Below, one piece after another: positions 27,893 to 36,785 of a stretch of 64,000 nt of DNA; position 1 is the stretch's first letter, and the number at the start of each line of letters is the position of its first letter. The stretch spans positions 124,001-188,000 of the forward strand of contig NZ_JAMCOJ010000001.1 of the NCBI RefSeq assembly GCF_023476645.1, read 5' to 3'. Origin of the DNA: Cellulophaga sp. 20_2_10 (lineage in GTDB: Bacteria; Bacteroidota; Bacteroidia; Flavobacteriales; Flavobacteriaceae). The notes beneath the pieces are model-generated. The model made no database searches. It was given only the letters and a program-made list of their open reading frames with translations, and was not told the DNA's origin. The position numbers were made by a program, and so were the translations under genes.

Positions 27893-28873
27893 ATGAAAAA
27901 ACTAATTCCGCTTTGCGCAGCATCAATACTATTATTTGGCTGTAACGATATAAAAAAGGATACAGCCCAAAGCACAAGAGTACTACAAACAACAAAAACC
28001 AAAACAAAAATGCACAACACAACATTTAAAAAAATGGCGATTAAGGGTGTAAACATCGCATATCGCGAGGCTGGTAATCCAGAAAACCCAACTATAGTTT
28101 TATTACACGGGTTTCCATCCTCATCTCATCAATATAGAAAAGTATTAAACCAATTGGCAGATAGTTACCATTTAGTTGCTCCAGATTATCCAGGGTTTGG
28201 CGCTAGTGATTTTCCTTTATCAAAAGATTACGAGTATACTTTTGACAATATAGCAGTTACTATAGATGCTTTTTTAGAAAAAAAAGAAATAAGCTCCTAT
28301 GCACTTATGATCCAAGATTATGGCGCACCAATTGGGTTTAGAATTGCAACGGCACATCCAGAGCGTGTTACAGCTATTATAAACCAGAATGGTAACGCGT
28401 ATGAGGCTGGTTTAGGAGATGCTTGGGCAACTACAAGACAACTTTGGGCAAACAGAACTACAGCTACCGAGAATGCTCTATTACATGCATTTACTTTAGA
28501 AGGTTTAGAGTGGCAATACACTCACGGTACAAGAAATCCAGAAAATGTAAATCCAGATACTTGGCATTTAGATTTTTTAAGATTGTCTAGACCAAACGCA
28601 CATAAGGTTAATATAGATTTGTTTTACGATTACCAAAACAATGTAAAGTTGTACCCAAAATGGCAACAATATTTAAGAGACAACCAACCGCCACTTTTAA
28701 TTGTTTGGGGCAAAAACGATGCCTTTTTCCCAGAAAGTGGGGCAGAAGCATTTAAAAAAGATGTAAAAGAGATCGATTATACTATTCTAAATACGGGACA
28801 TTTTGCATTGGAAGAAGATGCAGACATCATTATTGAAAAAATGAGGAATTTTATGGGGAAAATAGAGAAATAA
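27893..28873 (+). CDS. Alpha/beta hydrolase, haloalkane dehalogenase/epoxide hydrolase type, lipoprotein
   Basis: A lipoprotein signal (AASILLFGC, Cys17) leads the protein. The core has LLHGFPSSSHQYR (oxyanion loop), nucleophile Asp142 in MIQDYGAPIG, VWGKNDAFF and a general-base His in NTGHFALEED. An Asp nucleophile followed by Tyr rather than Trp is the epoxide hydrolase-like pattern. True haloalkane dehalogenases have Trp there. Expected to hydrolyse a small organic compound outside the cytoplasm. Controlled by the TetR sites upstream. Confidence 0.75.
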   Translation: MKKLIPLCAASILLFGCNDIKKDTAQSTRVLQTTKTKTKMHNTTFKKMAIKGVNIAYREAGNPENPTIVLLHGFPSSSHQYRKVLNQLADSYHLVAPDYPGFGASDFPLSKDYEYTFDNIAVTIDAFLEKKEISSYALMIQDYGAPIGFRIATAHPERVTAIINQNGNAYEAGLGDAWATTRQLWANRTTATENALLHAFTLEGLEWQYTHGTRNPENVNPDTWHLDFLRLSRPNAHKVNIDLFYDYQNNVKLYPKWQQYLRDNQPPLLIVWGKNDAFFPESGAEAFKKDVKEIDYTILNTGHFALEEDADIIIEKMRNFMGKIEK

Positions 28874-28897
28874 GCTTCAATTACAGCTATTACACGT

Positions 28898-28932
28898 AAA
28901 AAGGCGCAAGTTTATACAATTTGCGCCTTTTT
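28898..28932. terminator. Bidirectional terminator
   Basis: A 12-bp stem AAAAAGGCGCAA with TTGCGCCTTTTT and an 11-base loop, with T runs in both directions, lies between the convergent hydrolase and pseudouridine synthase genes. Confidence 0.85.
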
Positions 28933-28964
28933 TATTTTTTTATTTTTTTATAAATTGCTAAAAG

Positions 28965-29633
28965 CTATACTTTATCAAAAGTCCATTGGGCGTTTTTGGG
29001 TAAAGGCGCTTCAAATGTAATTTGTTCGTTAGTATCTGGTTTATGGTACGTTAATTTCCAAGCGTGTAAACAAACAGATAGCGGTGCATATACCTCCTTA
29101 GATCCATATTTATCGTCTCCAAGAATAGGCGATCCCAAATGTGCTAATTGCGCTCTTATTTGGTGAAAACGACCTGTTTTAGGCTTTACTTCTATTAAAT
29201 AACCATAATTGTTTTGGTCTATAACTTCGTAAGAAAGACTGCATTGTAAAGCTTCCTTAGATTTAGACGCTACTATATCTGCTCTTTTTTCTTTGTAATT
29301 CTTAATCAAAAAGTTTTGCAAGATACCTTTGTCTTCTGCTGGTTTATTTTTAACCACAGCCAAGTACGTTTTTTGTACTTTACGACTACTAAACAACTCG
29401 TTAAAAGCGACTAATACACTTTTCTTTTTGGCAAAAACCAATACACCACTTGTTACACGGTCTAGCCTGTGTATAACACCAATATAGGGCTTTTTCTTGC
29501 TTTTTAAAATATGGGTATGAACTAAACTTTCTATAGTTATATCTTCAAAAGGGCTTTTCTCACTTATAAGTCCGGCTGTTTTGTTTACAACTATAAAATC
29601 GTTGTTTTCATGTATTATATCCAGATTAGGCAT
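28965..29633 (-). CDS. RluA family pseudouridine synthase
   Basis: The 222-residue protein holds the catalytic HRLDRVTSGVLVFAKK motif (Asp in HRLD), and GRFHQIRAQLAHLGSPILGD near the end, both typical of the RluA group. There is no S4 domain, as in several short RluA members. It converts uridine to pseudouridine in rRNA or tRNA; which site cannot be told. It converges on the hydrolase across a shared terminator and is followed 25 bases upstream by the methyltransferase gene. Confidence 0.9.
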   Translation of the reverse strand: MPNLDIIHENNDFIVVNKTAGLISEKSPFEDITIESLVHTHILKSKKKPYIGVIHRLDRVTSGVLVFAKKKSVLVAFNELFSSRKVQKTYLAVVKNKPAEDKGILQNFLIKNYKEKRADIVASKSKEALQCSLSYEVIDQNNYGYLIEVKPKTGRFHQIRAQLAHLGSPILGDDKYGSKEVYAPLSVCLHAWKLTYHKPDTNEQITFEAPLPKNAQWTFDKV

Positions 29634-29658
29634 TCGCTGGTATCTTTAGGAAACTCTG

Positions 29659-30738
29659 TTATTTATGATTTAAGACCCACAGTTGTACTTCTTCTAAAGC
29701 ACGCCAATGTTGATCTCTTTTTGTTTTATCTGATGCAGTTTTTACTGTTTTTTTAATACATTTTTCTAATGTAAATCTGTTTCCTTTGGCCAATTCTATT
29801 TCAATAGGGTGGTCTTTGGTAACAGAAGTAATCTCTGCTAAATTAGAGAACAAAATTACGAGTTTTCCATCAGGTAATAACCTTTTTTTTGCTTCAGTAA
29901 AGAAATCAGGAAATAAGGTTTCATTATAATAAATAGCTTCATCATTTTTATCGTTCTCACTAGTTTTAGGCAACCAAGGCGGATTAAATACTAGTAACTC
30001 GGTTTGTTTTTCCCAAGATCCAAATAAATGTCCGTAGTCTAATTCTATTTTTCTAGATAGTTTAGTATCACCCAAAAACTCTTTTAAACCAGCAATAGCA
30101 TTAGGGTTTGTATCTGTACCAAATACTTTCTGAAAACCGTGCTTTACCATTTGGAAAGACAATATGCCACTACCTATACCAACATCTATAGCCGTTTTTT
30201 TAGGTCCAGAATATCGTTTTAACCAATTATCAAAAAGGATTAAATGGTCAAATCTAGTAGGGAAATAGGTACCGTAGTACGGGTGTATTTTGTTACGCAA
30301 AACAGGAATAACAATTCCGTTTTTATACCATTGCCAAGAACTATTTAATCCCTGTACTTGCGGAAAAGGTAGTAAAAAACTACTTTTTTCTTCTGCGTAA
30401 AATTTTTGCAACCAACCAATAGAAGGTGCTTTGCCAACCGTTAGTTTTTGGCCTGCAATTTCTATTAAAATAAGATTAGATAATCTACGGTATGCAGCTC
30501 TAAACGCACGTTGTTCGTTAAACGTTTTGTTAGGCATTCTTCTTTTAAGGTACAATTGTACCTCTTTAAGTAAGGTTAAACCATTACTATAAAAGTCGGT
30601 AATTAATACAGGTTTACCCGCATCTAAGGTCTGCATTGTATTTTTTACATCTGCAGCTCTATTAAATAAGTGCAACCCTTTTCTTTGTGGTATAGGTTCA
30701 GGTTTGTTTATAGTTACATCTTTGTTTAAAAATGTCAT
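29659..30738 (-). CDS. Class I SAM-dependent methyltransferase (PrmC/HemK-like)
   Basis: A SAM-binding fold with AIDVGIGSGILSF (motif I) and TDTNPNAIAG is followed by the N-amino methyltransferase signature NPPW in LLVFNPPWLP. The NPPW/NPPY motif marks enzymes that methylate Gln, Asn or adenine amino groups. About 180 residues precede the methyltransferase core and are not recognised. I use the ATG at 30738 (MTFLNKD); an in-frame ATG lies 15 codons upstream. It reads in the same direction as the RluA gene. Substrate unknown. Confidence 0.75.
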   Translation of the reverse strand: MTFLNKDVTINKPEPIPQRKGLHLFNRAADVKNTMQTLDAGKPVLITDFYSNGLTLLKEVQLYLKRRMPNKTFNEQRAFRAAYRRLSNLILIEIAGQKLTVGKAPSIGWLQKFYAEEKSSFLLPFPQVQGLNSSWQWYKNGIVIPVLRNKIHPYYGTYFPTRFDHLILFDNWLKRYSGPKKTAIDVGIGSGILSFQMVKHGFQKVFGTDTNPNAIAGLKEFLGDTKLSRKIELDYGHLFGSWEKQTELLVFNPPWLPKTSENDKNDEAIYYNETLFPDFFTEAKKRLLPDGKLVILFSNLAEITSVTKDHPIEIELAKGNRFTLEKCIKKTVKTASDKTKRDQHWRALEEVQLWVLNHK

Positions 30739-31102
30739 ATTTCTATTAAATTGAAACGAATTGCAGGTTAATGATATATGCAAAGCGTAAGATTAAAAAC
30801 TATTATTAAATACTTACTAGCAATCAGCCATTAAGTTGGCTACTAAAATTTTATTAATTATAACCAAAACGTAAAAAAATAGCCTTTATAATGCGCTAGA
30901 AAAATACCAAGCAATAATTAATATAAGCATATAAATAATATATGGTACAAAGGTAACTTTTAAAAAACTAGTACACAGGTATTTCTAAAGCAATATATAC
31001 GGGCATATTTGGGCGTTTTATTTTATAATTTGTCCTTTTTGGAATACCTTTGTTGCGACTATTATTTTTAAAATAGATCGTTTACACACCTGATTTTTTA
31101 CT
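30739..31102. other. Intergenic region of about 360 bases
   Basis: This AT-rich stretch between divergent genes shows no open frame worth calling on either strand. It contains a small hairpin (AGCCA with TGGCT near 30826-30842) and, at 31045-31052, TACCTTTG, which fits the -7 element of the lipoprotein gene at 31103. No convincing -33 TTG stands at the usual distance. Confidence 0.5.
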
Positions 31103-31612
31103 ATGAAAAAGATACTACATATAAGCGCCGTGCTTGTGTTTGCATGCTTGCTATGTACAGCTTGTAAAAACACTGAAAAGCAAGAGCAACATATAGAGGA
31201 ACAAAGTATAAAAAAACAAGAAGAGAGTTTAGAAAAGGATGCTACTGTACCAGAAGAGAATAAGCCGGTTGTTACAAGTGCTACGCTTTGTTTTAGGAAC
31301 GAGTTGGTACATAAAATCGATACCACTAAAAAAGATGTGGTAGAGCTCCTACTTACAATTAAAGGCGAGACTGTGATAGGGAGTTATGTTTTTGCCCCAG
31401 CCGACAAAGATAGGCGAAATGGTATGCTAATGGGGACTATAAAAGATGATGTTATAGATGCTAGGTATGACTATTTCTTTAAAGAAAAACAAAGTAAGAC
31501 CACGCTTAAAATTTATTTAAAAGACACTACTGCAGTAATAGAAGGTGGCGCACCAGAATTAGGTCTAGAAACCACTATTACTAAAATAGATTGTGACGAT
31601 TTTAGAGAATAA
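31103..31612 (+). CDS. Lipoprotein (169 aa), function unknown
   Basis: Lipoprotein signal AVLVFACLLCTACKNTE (Cys21), then a charged linker (KQEQHIEEQSIKKQEESLEKD, about 21 residues, given here only in outline) and a compact beta domain (VELLLTIKGETVIGSYVFAP, GMLMGTIKDDVIDARYDY). The plan is a tethered beta domain on the cell surface or periplasmic face. No known family. Confidence 0.6.
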   Translation: MKKILHISAVLVFACLLCTACKNTEKQEQHIEEQSIKKQEESLEKDATVPEENKPVVTSATLCFRNELVHKIDTTKKDVVELLLTIKGETVIGSYVFAPADKDRRNGMLMGTIKDDVIDARYDYFFKEKQSKTTLKIYLKDTTAVIEGGAPELGLETTITKIDCDDFRE

Positions 31613-31759
31613 AATTTTTAATAGAAATTACACTTATTTTAATTGGCTATATACACTAAGCTACTCATACTTTAGGTCTATAGTATTGGCATTTGTTTGA
31701 CGATTAAGCTAATTATAATTATTTTTGCACTTTAATATACGATGTATAAACCCTGAAAT

Positions 31760-32359
31760 TTGTTAGAAAAAAGACAACAATTACCCCAAGAACAATTAAT
31801 AGATCCAGATTATTTTATTTACTGCTTAGAAGCAGTAGAAGATATAGAAATAGATACCGTTACAGAGGCTCAAAAAAAATTAGATCTGTTAACTACAAAA
31901 TATGGTGTAGCTAGTATTTATAAAACGTGTGATACCATTGAAGGATTAGAAACGAGCTTAAATACATTGATCTTAGATGATCATAATTTTAAGAATTATG
32001 AAATAATCTACTTGGTTATAACAGGGGAAGCAAATAGTATTTGTTTAAACGATTATTACTATAGCCTACAAGAAATTGCAGAGATTTTTGAAGGAAGATT
32101 AGAAGGTAAGATTCTACATTTCTCAAATGCTAAAATCTTAGATTTAGACGAGGAAGAAGCACAGTATTTTATAGATATCACTGGGGCAAGAGGCGTATCT
32201 GGCTACGGTAATGAGCATAATGGCATAACTAGTTCGGATTTAGATATCGCATTCTTTAACTTATTTAAAGAAGATGATAATATGTTAGATGTTGTAGAAG
32301 AGTTGCATCAAAGACATTATAAAATGTGTAAATTATTAGATTTTAGAATGTATTACTAA
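31760..32359 (+). CDS. DUF6642-like protein
   Basis: The order YEIIYLVITGEANSICLNDYYYS, LEGKILHFSNAKILDL, FIDITGARGVSGYGNE and SSDLDIAFFNLF fits DUF6642-type proteins, which share a caspase/CHAT-like arrangement. A strand ends in a conserved GxxNSI and the next strand carries HF-S/N-C. Here the expected Cys position is Ala (HFSNAK), so if the fold is peptidase-like the protein is probably not catalytic. TTG start at 31760. Function unknown. Confidence 0.55.
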   Translation: MLEKRQQLPQEQLIDPDYFIYCLEAVEDIEIDTVTEAQKKLDLLTTKYGVASIYKTCDTIEGLETSLNTLILDDHNFKNYEIIYLVITGEANSICLNDYYYSLQEIAEIFEGRLEGKILHFSNAKILDLDEEEAQYFIDITGARGVSGYGNEHNGITSSDLDIAFFNLFKEDDNMLDVVEELHQRHYKMCKLLDFRMYY

Positions 32360-32412
32360 ATACACTCACAATCTTTTAAATAAGGTTATTTTTTTACTCT
32401 AAAAACCTTGTG

Positions 32413-33183
32413 TTAAACAACACTTTTTTCACTTAAATATTTCCAGTATCGTTTGGGAACATGTTGTATGTGTAGTTTCATATTTTTTCTAGAAGCAATA
32501 TTTGTACTCTTAAAATAATTGTTCCATAATTGTTGAAACTCTAATTCTACTTCAGCAAAAATAGCTGCAGACGTTTTGGTAGGATCAAAATCTGCCCCCA
32601 ACTCTAACGTAATGATAGCTACCTTTTCTAAATCATAATAAATACCATACTTACGTTTTAAATCGTAAATAAGCCATTTTTGATCTGCATAACGCTTTTC
32701 AAAATGCCTTTTTATAAGTGGTAACACATTAAAGTCGGGCTCTATATTTGCAAAGTAAATACCGTCTTTGGTAAGTTTAAACCGTACAAAAGCTTCCATT
32801 CTGTGTTTTTCTCGTCCTACGTTTTTAGTAAGTTTGGCTATTTCTAATATGTATTTGTTGGTATAATTAGATCCCACATTGGTTGTAGCTGCAAACACAT
32901 AGACTATGGCATTGTATAAGGTATCTTCTACACTAGTTTTTTCACTCAAAAAAGCATAATAAAAACGACGTGCTTCGTCTGTAGAAAGCTTCTTTTTTAA
33001 ACCAGCCCAAACACGGTTTGCTTTTTCTTGGTTGGTATACACTGTTTCAGAATCCCCAAACAAAGGTTGTTGAAATCGTTGTTTGGGAACAATTTTTACT
33101 GTTTTTAATTTCATCTCAAAAGCAGTAAAAACCGCAGTTAAAAATCCATCAAAAGAGGCATCATAAACTAAAGTGGTTTCCAT
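32413..33183 (-). CDS. TIGR03915 family putative DNA repair protein
   Basis: The start METTLVYDASFDGFLTAVFTAFE and the later MEAFVRFKL, FNVLPLIKRHFEKRYADQKWLIYD and YWKYL fit the TIGR03915 family (SAM-partner protein). It is nearly always encoded next to a SplB-like radical SAM protein, as here. Its start lies 9 bases after the stop of the radical SAM gene. The pair is thought to act in DNA modification or repair; the exact reaction is not known. Confidence 0.85.
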   Translation of the reverse strand: METTLVYDASFDGFLTAVFTAFEMKLKTVKIVPKQRFQQPLFGDSETVYTNQEKANRVWAGLKKKLSTDEARRFYYAFLSEKTSVEDTLYNAIVYVFAATTNVGSNYTNKYILEIAKLTKNVGREKHRMEAFVRFKLTKDGIYFANIEPDFNVLPLIKRHFEKRYADQKWLIYDLKRKYGIYYDLEKVAIITLELGADFDPTKTSAAIFAEVELEFQQLWNNYFKSTNIASRKNMKLHIQHVPKRYWKYLSEKSVV

Positions 33184-33192
33184 AACAAAAGA

Positions 33193-34455
33193 CTATCCAA
33201 AAAGATTTAATTGGTTGCTAAGCATGCTCGTATATTTACTTGTTGAATTTTGTAGGATTAAGCCTTTAATTTTTTCGGCGGTTAAATCTCTACTTTCAAA
33301 TTTATTAGACGCACAAATTAAAAAGTATTGTGCACGATTTAAGGATACGCCAATAGCTTTTAAATGGTCCCAATTAAGTTCTCTGTAACGCCTAGCTTTT
33401 AGTATCTTATAAACAGATTTCATACCCAAACCAGGTATTCTTGCCAGCATATGCTTATCGGCCTTATTTACATCTATAGGATACTCGTGTAAATTACGTA
33501 AAGCCCATCCTAATTTAGGATCAATATCTAAATCTAAATGCTGGTGCTTTTCGTTTAAAATTTCCTCAATATTAAACCCATAAAATCGCAATAACCAATC
33601 GGTTTGGTACAATCTATTCTCGCGTAGCATAGGAACAGGAGTACCAATTTGTGGCAAGCGCGTATCATAACTAATAGGCACATAACCAGAGTAGTACACC
33701 CGTTTTAAATTAAAATTTTTGTAAAAGTAATTAGAGGTGTACATAATTTGCATATCATTTTCACCACTAGCGCCTACTATCATTTGTGTACTTTGCCCAC
33801 CAGGTGCGTATTTTGGCGTACTTTTAATAAGCTTCTTTTCTTTTTTATACTGTATAATTTCATTTTTAACCTTTATCATAGGTTTAATAAAATCGGCTCT
33901 ATTTTTGTCTGGAGCCAAAAGTTTTAGGCCTTTTTCAGTCGGAATTTCAATATTTACACTTAGCCTATCTGCATACAAACCAGCCTCACGCATTAACTCA
34001 TCACTAGCACCAGGAATAGATTTTAAATGTATATATCCATTAAAGTTTTCTTCTAAACGTAATTTTTTAGCCACAGCAACCAAGCGTTCCATAGTATAGT
34101 CGGCACTTTTAAAAATTCCAGAGCTTAAAAAAAGACCTTCAATATAATTACGTCTGTAAAAGTTTATAGTTAAATCTACTACCTCTTGTACTTTAAAAGC
34201 AGCTCGTTTAATATCATTACTTTTTCGTGTTACACAATAGGCACAATCAAATATACAATGGTTGGTAAGTAGTATTTTTAATAAAGAAACACAACGGCCA
34301 TCCTCTGTATATGTATGGCAAATACCAGAAGCAGATGCATTACCTAATCCCTTATTGGTGTTGGTTCTATTGCTGCCACTAGAGGAGCAAGACACATCGT
34401 ACTTTGCAGCATCTGCTAGGATGTTTAATTTTTCTTGAACACGTTCAAAAGACAT
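33193..34455 (-). CDS. SplB-like radical SAM protein of the TIGR03916 DNA repair type
   Basis: A CxxxCxxC cluster-binding motif (Cys67, Cys71, Cys74 in NHCIFDCAYC) follows a family-typical N-terminal part with CHTYTEDGRCVSLL. Near residues 330-420 a helix-hairpin-helix region (ARIPGLGMKSVYKIL and LKAIGVSLNRAQYF) suggests DNA binding. ATG at 34455 is chosen (MSFERVQEKL); the frame extends 19 codons farther upstream. The gene diverges from the LexA-like repressor, and a 23-bp palindrome lies between them. Confidence 0.9.
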   Translation of the reverse strand: MSFERVQEKLNILADAAKYDVSCSSSGSNRTNTNKGLGNASASGICHTYTEDGRCVSLLKILLTNHCIFDCAYCVTRKSNDIKRAAFKVQEVVDLTINFYRRNYIEGLFLSSGIFKSADYTMERLVAVAKKLRLEENFNGYIHLKSIPGASDELMREAGLYADRLSVNIEIPTEKGLKLLAPDKNRADFIKPMIKVKNEIIQYKKEKKLIKSTPKYAPGGQSTQMIVGASGENDMQIMYTSNYFYKNFNLKRVYYSGYVPISYDTRLPQIGTPVPMLRENRLYQTDWLLRFYGFNIEEILNEKHQHLDLDIDPKLGWALRNLHEYPIDVNKADKHMLARIPGLGMKSVYKILKARRYRELNWDHLKAIGVSLNRAQYFLICASNKFESRDLTAEKIKGLILQNSTSKYTSMLSNQLNLFG

Positions 34456-34525
34456 ATGGAAGTATTTAGGTTTAGGGTGTAAAGATACAATGTAAACAAA
34501 TAAAAAACACATTTAGTAATTAATA

Positions 34526-34548
34526 AATATATCATATTATGATATATT
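34526..34548. promoter_or_regulatory. 23-bp palindromic operator between repressor and radical SAM genes
   Basis: Arms AATATATCATA and TATGATATATT are exact inverted repeats around one T. The palindrome lies at the expected -33 position of the repressor promoter, whose -7 element is TATATTTG at 34563-34570, and 71 bases upstream of the radical SAM start codon. It is a likely site for the XRE-LexA-like repressor to control itself and the divergent pair. Binding is inferred. Confidence 0.7.
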
Positions 34549-34562
34549 AATGTGTAATTGAT

Positions 34563-34570
34563 TATATTTG
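34563..34570 (+). promoter_or_regulatory. -7 promoter element of the LexA-like gene
   Basis: TATATTTG matches TAnnTTTG, the Bacteroidota -7 element, 22 bases before the ATG at 34592. No clear TTG lies at the usual distance; the palindrome occupies that place. Confidence 0.55.
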
Positions 34571-34591
34571 ACACTGAAAATCACTGCATTT

Positions 34592-35197
34592 ATGAACCGT
34601 ATTAAAGACGTACTAGAGGGCAAAGGAATTAAGCAAACTTGGTTAGCAGAGAAGCTAGGTAAGAGTTACAATATGGTAAATTCTTATGTGCAGAATAGGA
34701 GGCAACCCAGTTTAGAATTGCTGTATGAAATTGCTCATATTTTACAAGTAGAAGCAAGAGATTTATTAGATGGCAACCAAACCGTTTTTAATGCTAACAC
34801 TACAGTTAAGACAGCTACTGTAAGCATACCATTAGTTGGAGCAGTAGCTTGCGGATTACCTATTTTTGCAGAAGAACATATTGAAGCCCAAATTGAAATT
34901 TCTGCAAAACTTGTTAAAACACCTACAGATTATTTTTTGTTAAGAGCTACCGGAGATTCTATGAATAAGAAAGGTATAGATAGTGGCGACTTACTGCTAA
35001 TTAAACGCCAGAATACTGCAGAAACAGGAGATTTGGTGCTTGCTTTACTAAATGACGAGGCTACGGTTAAAGAATTTAGACATAACGGCAGCAACCTTGT
35101 TTTAAAACCACATTCTACAAACCCTAAACACCAACCTATTATTTTAACTGCAGATTTTAAAGTACAGGGCATTGTAGCAGATGTTATTAAAATGTAG
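34592..35197 (+). CDS. XRE-HTH and S24 peptidase LexA-like repressor
   Basis: The XRE-type helix-turn-helix spans about residues 10-60 (WLAEKLGKSYNMVNSYVQNR). The S24 domain has a cleavage site Cys87-Gly88 in VGAVACGLPIF, the nucleophile Ser123 in TGDSMNKKG, and Lys160 in ATVKEF. Like LexA and phage CI, it should cut itself when RecA is activated by DNA damage and free its operators. The real start is ATG 34592, after a TTG frame extension. The neighbouring genes suggest it controls the SOS mutagenesis block. Confidence 0.9.
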   Translation: MNRIKDVLEGKGIKQTWLAEKLGKSYNMVNSYVQNRRQPSLELLYEIAHILQVEARDLLDGNQTVFNANTTVKTATVSIPLVGAVACGLPIFAEEHIEAQIEISAKLVKTPTDYFLLRATGDSMNKKGIDSGDLLLIKRQNTAETGDLVLALLNDEATVKEFRHNGSNLVLKPHSTNPKHQPIILTADFKVQGIVADVIKM

Positions 35198-35567
35198 TTT
35201 AAACAGTACTTAAATACCTTGTAAAATTCATTAGAACATACATAGTAAGTAGCTACATAGTAGCTAACTAGCTATTTCGTAAGTCTAGATTTTCTTTGGT
35301 TGTTTTTTTTACCAATAAAACCCCAAAGTATTGGGGCTGTCTGTAATTTCCTGAATTCAAAAAAATAATTCTGCTATACACGAACAACAACATTTAGTTC
35401 TTTATCAATTTTAAAAAATTAGTAAATAGTATATACTAGCTTGCAAAGTATTGTTTTGCAAGAGAATTTAATAATGTTAATAACAACAGTGTTAAAAATG
35501 ATTTTTGAGCTACTTTAATATGTAATTTTGGAAAAAATCCATTTACGAAAATGGAATATATCCAAAT
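35198..35567. other. Intergenic region upstream of dinB
   Basis: Between the repressor and dinB lie several inverted repeats. A CCCCAA/TTGGGG hairpin stands at 35321-35336. The 12-bp palindrome TAGTATATACTA lies at 35427-35438, and CTTGCAAA/TTTGCAAG with a 7-base spacer at 35440-35462. A -7-like TAATTTTG lies at 35523-35530, 38 bases before the dinB ATG, with TTG only 15 bases upstream of it. None matches the 23-bp palindrome at 34526. Confidence 0.5.
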
Positions 35568-36785
35568 ATGAAGCCAGAATCAATATTACATTTAGATTTA
35601 GACACCTTTTTTGTGTCTTGTGAACGCTTAATTGACTCAAAGTTAGCAAAGCGACCTCTTTTAGTTGGAGGCACGGGAGACAGAGGTGTTGTGGCTGCGT
35701 GTAGTTATGAAACTAGAAGGTTTGGAGTACACTCTGGTATGGCTATGAAATTAGCAAAACAACTTTGCCCAGAAGCAACAGTAATTAGAGGAGACTCTAG
35801 TATTTATACAAAACACTCGCAAACTGTTACTCAGATTATAAAAGAACGTGTGCCCTTGTTTGAAAAAGCAAGTATAGACGAGTTTTATGCAGATTTAACG
35901 GGTATGGACAAGTTTTTTGGTACGTATAAATTTGCAACAGAATTACGCAATACCATCATAAAAGAAACGGGTTTGCCCATCTCTTTTGGGTTATCATCCA
36001 ATAAAATTGTTTCTAAAGTTGCAACTGGTGAGGCTAAGCCTAATAACCAAATGCGGGTAGATAATGGTTTAGAAAAGCAATTTTTAGCACCGTTATCAAT
36101 TCAGAAAATACCATCAGTAGGCACAAAAACATACCAAACACTGCGCAATTTAGGAATTACCACAGTGCAAATAGTACAAGAAATGCCAGTAGAAATGTTG
36201 GTGAGTGCGTTGGGTGTAAAAGGAGAAATAATATGGAAACGCGCTAATGGTATAGACAATCCACCGCTTATTCCTTTTCATGAACGAAAATCTATCTCTA
36301 CAGAGCGCACATTTACAAAAGACACTACCAATATGGTGCAGCTAAAAACCACATTAACTGCAATGGCAGAAAATTTAGCGTATCAATTGCGTAGAGCAGA
36401 TAAATTAACAGCCTGTATTTCTGTACGGTTGCGTTATTCGGATTTTCAAACGTATTCCAAACAAGTAAAAATACCTTATACAAGTGCAGACCATATTCTT
36501 ATTCCTAGAATTTTAGAATTGTTTGAGCGCTTGTATGATAGACGTTTATTGATACGATTAGTAGGCGTTAGGTTTACAGATATCGTTACAGGAAATTATC
36601 AAATTAACTTATTTGATGATACTGAAGAAATGCTAAACCTGTATGATGCTATGGATCATATTCGTGAAAAATACGGAGAAAAAAGTATTATGAGAGCCAC
36701 CTCTATGGGCGCAAAAACCATAGGTCGTTTTCATAACCCGTTTAGCGGTGAACCTCCAATAGTTTTAGCACACAGAAAACAATAA
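35568..36785 (+). CDS. dinB: DNA polymerase IV (Y-family)
   Basis: The 405-residue protein has the Y-family motifs: the first catalytic Asp in HLDLDTFFVSCERL (Asp10), and SIDEFYADLTG at residues 102-112 with Asp104 and Glu105. Thumb-domain helix-hairpin-helix sequence IQKIPSVGTKTYQTLRNLGI and a full little-finger region follow. It copies past damaged bases. The stop codon overlaps the start of the DnaE-type gene by one base, so the two are made together. SOS-linked expression is implied by the context. Confidence 0.92.
   Translation: MKPESILHLDLDTFFVSCERLIDSKLAKRPLLVGGTGDRGVVAACSYETRRFGVHSGMAMKLAKQLCPEATVIRGDSSIYTKHSQTVTQIIKERVPLFEKASIDEFYADLTGMDKFFGTYKFATELRNTIIKETGLPISFGLSSNKIVSKVATGEAKPNNQMRVDNGLEKQFLAPLSIQKIPSVGTKTYQTLRNLGITTVQIVQEMPVEMLVSALGVKGEIIWKRANGIDNPPLIPFHERKSISTERTFTKDTTNMVQLKTTLTAMAENLAYQLRRADKLTACISVRLRYSDFQTYSKQVKIPYTSADHILIPRILELFERLYDRRLLIRLVGVRFTDIVTGNYQINLFDDTEEMLNLYDAMDHIREKYGEKSIMRATSMGAKTIGRFHNPFSGEPPIVLAHRKQ

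Noticed and set aside
31018-31326. Reverse-strand open frame of 102 codons across the promoter and start of the lipoprotein gene
   Set aside because: It is Ser/Cys-rich, has no homology signal, and overlaps the lipoprotein start on the other strand; it is a shadow frame.
35321-35336. Terminator of the LexA-like gene
   Set aside because: The CCCCAA/TTGGGG hairpin lacks a T run on the forward strand and lies more than 120 bases after the stop.
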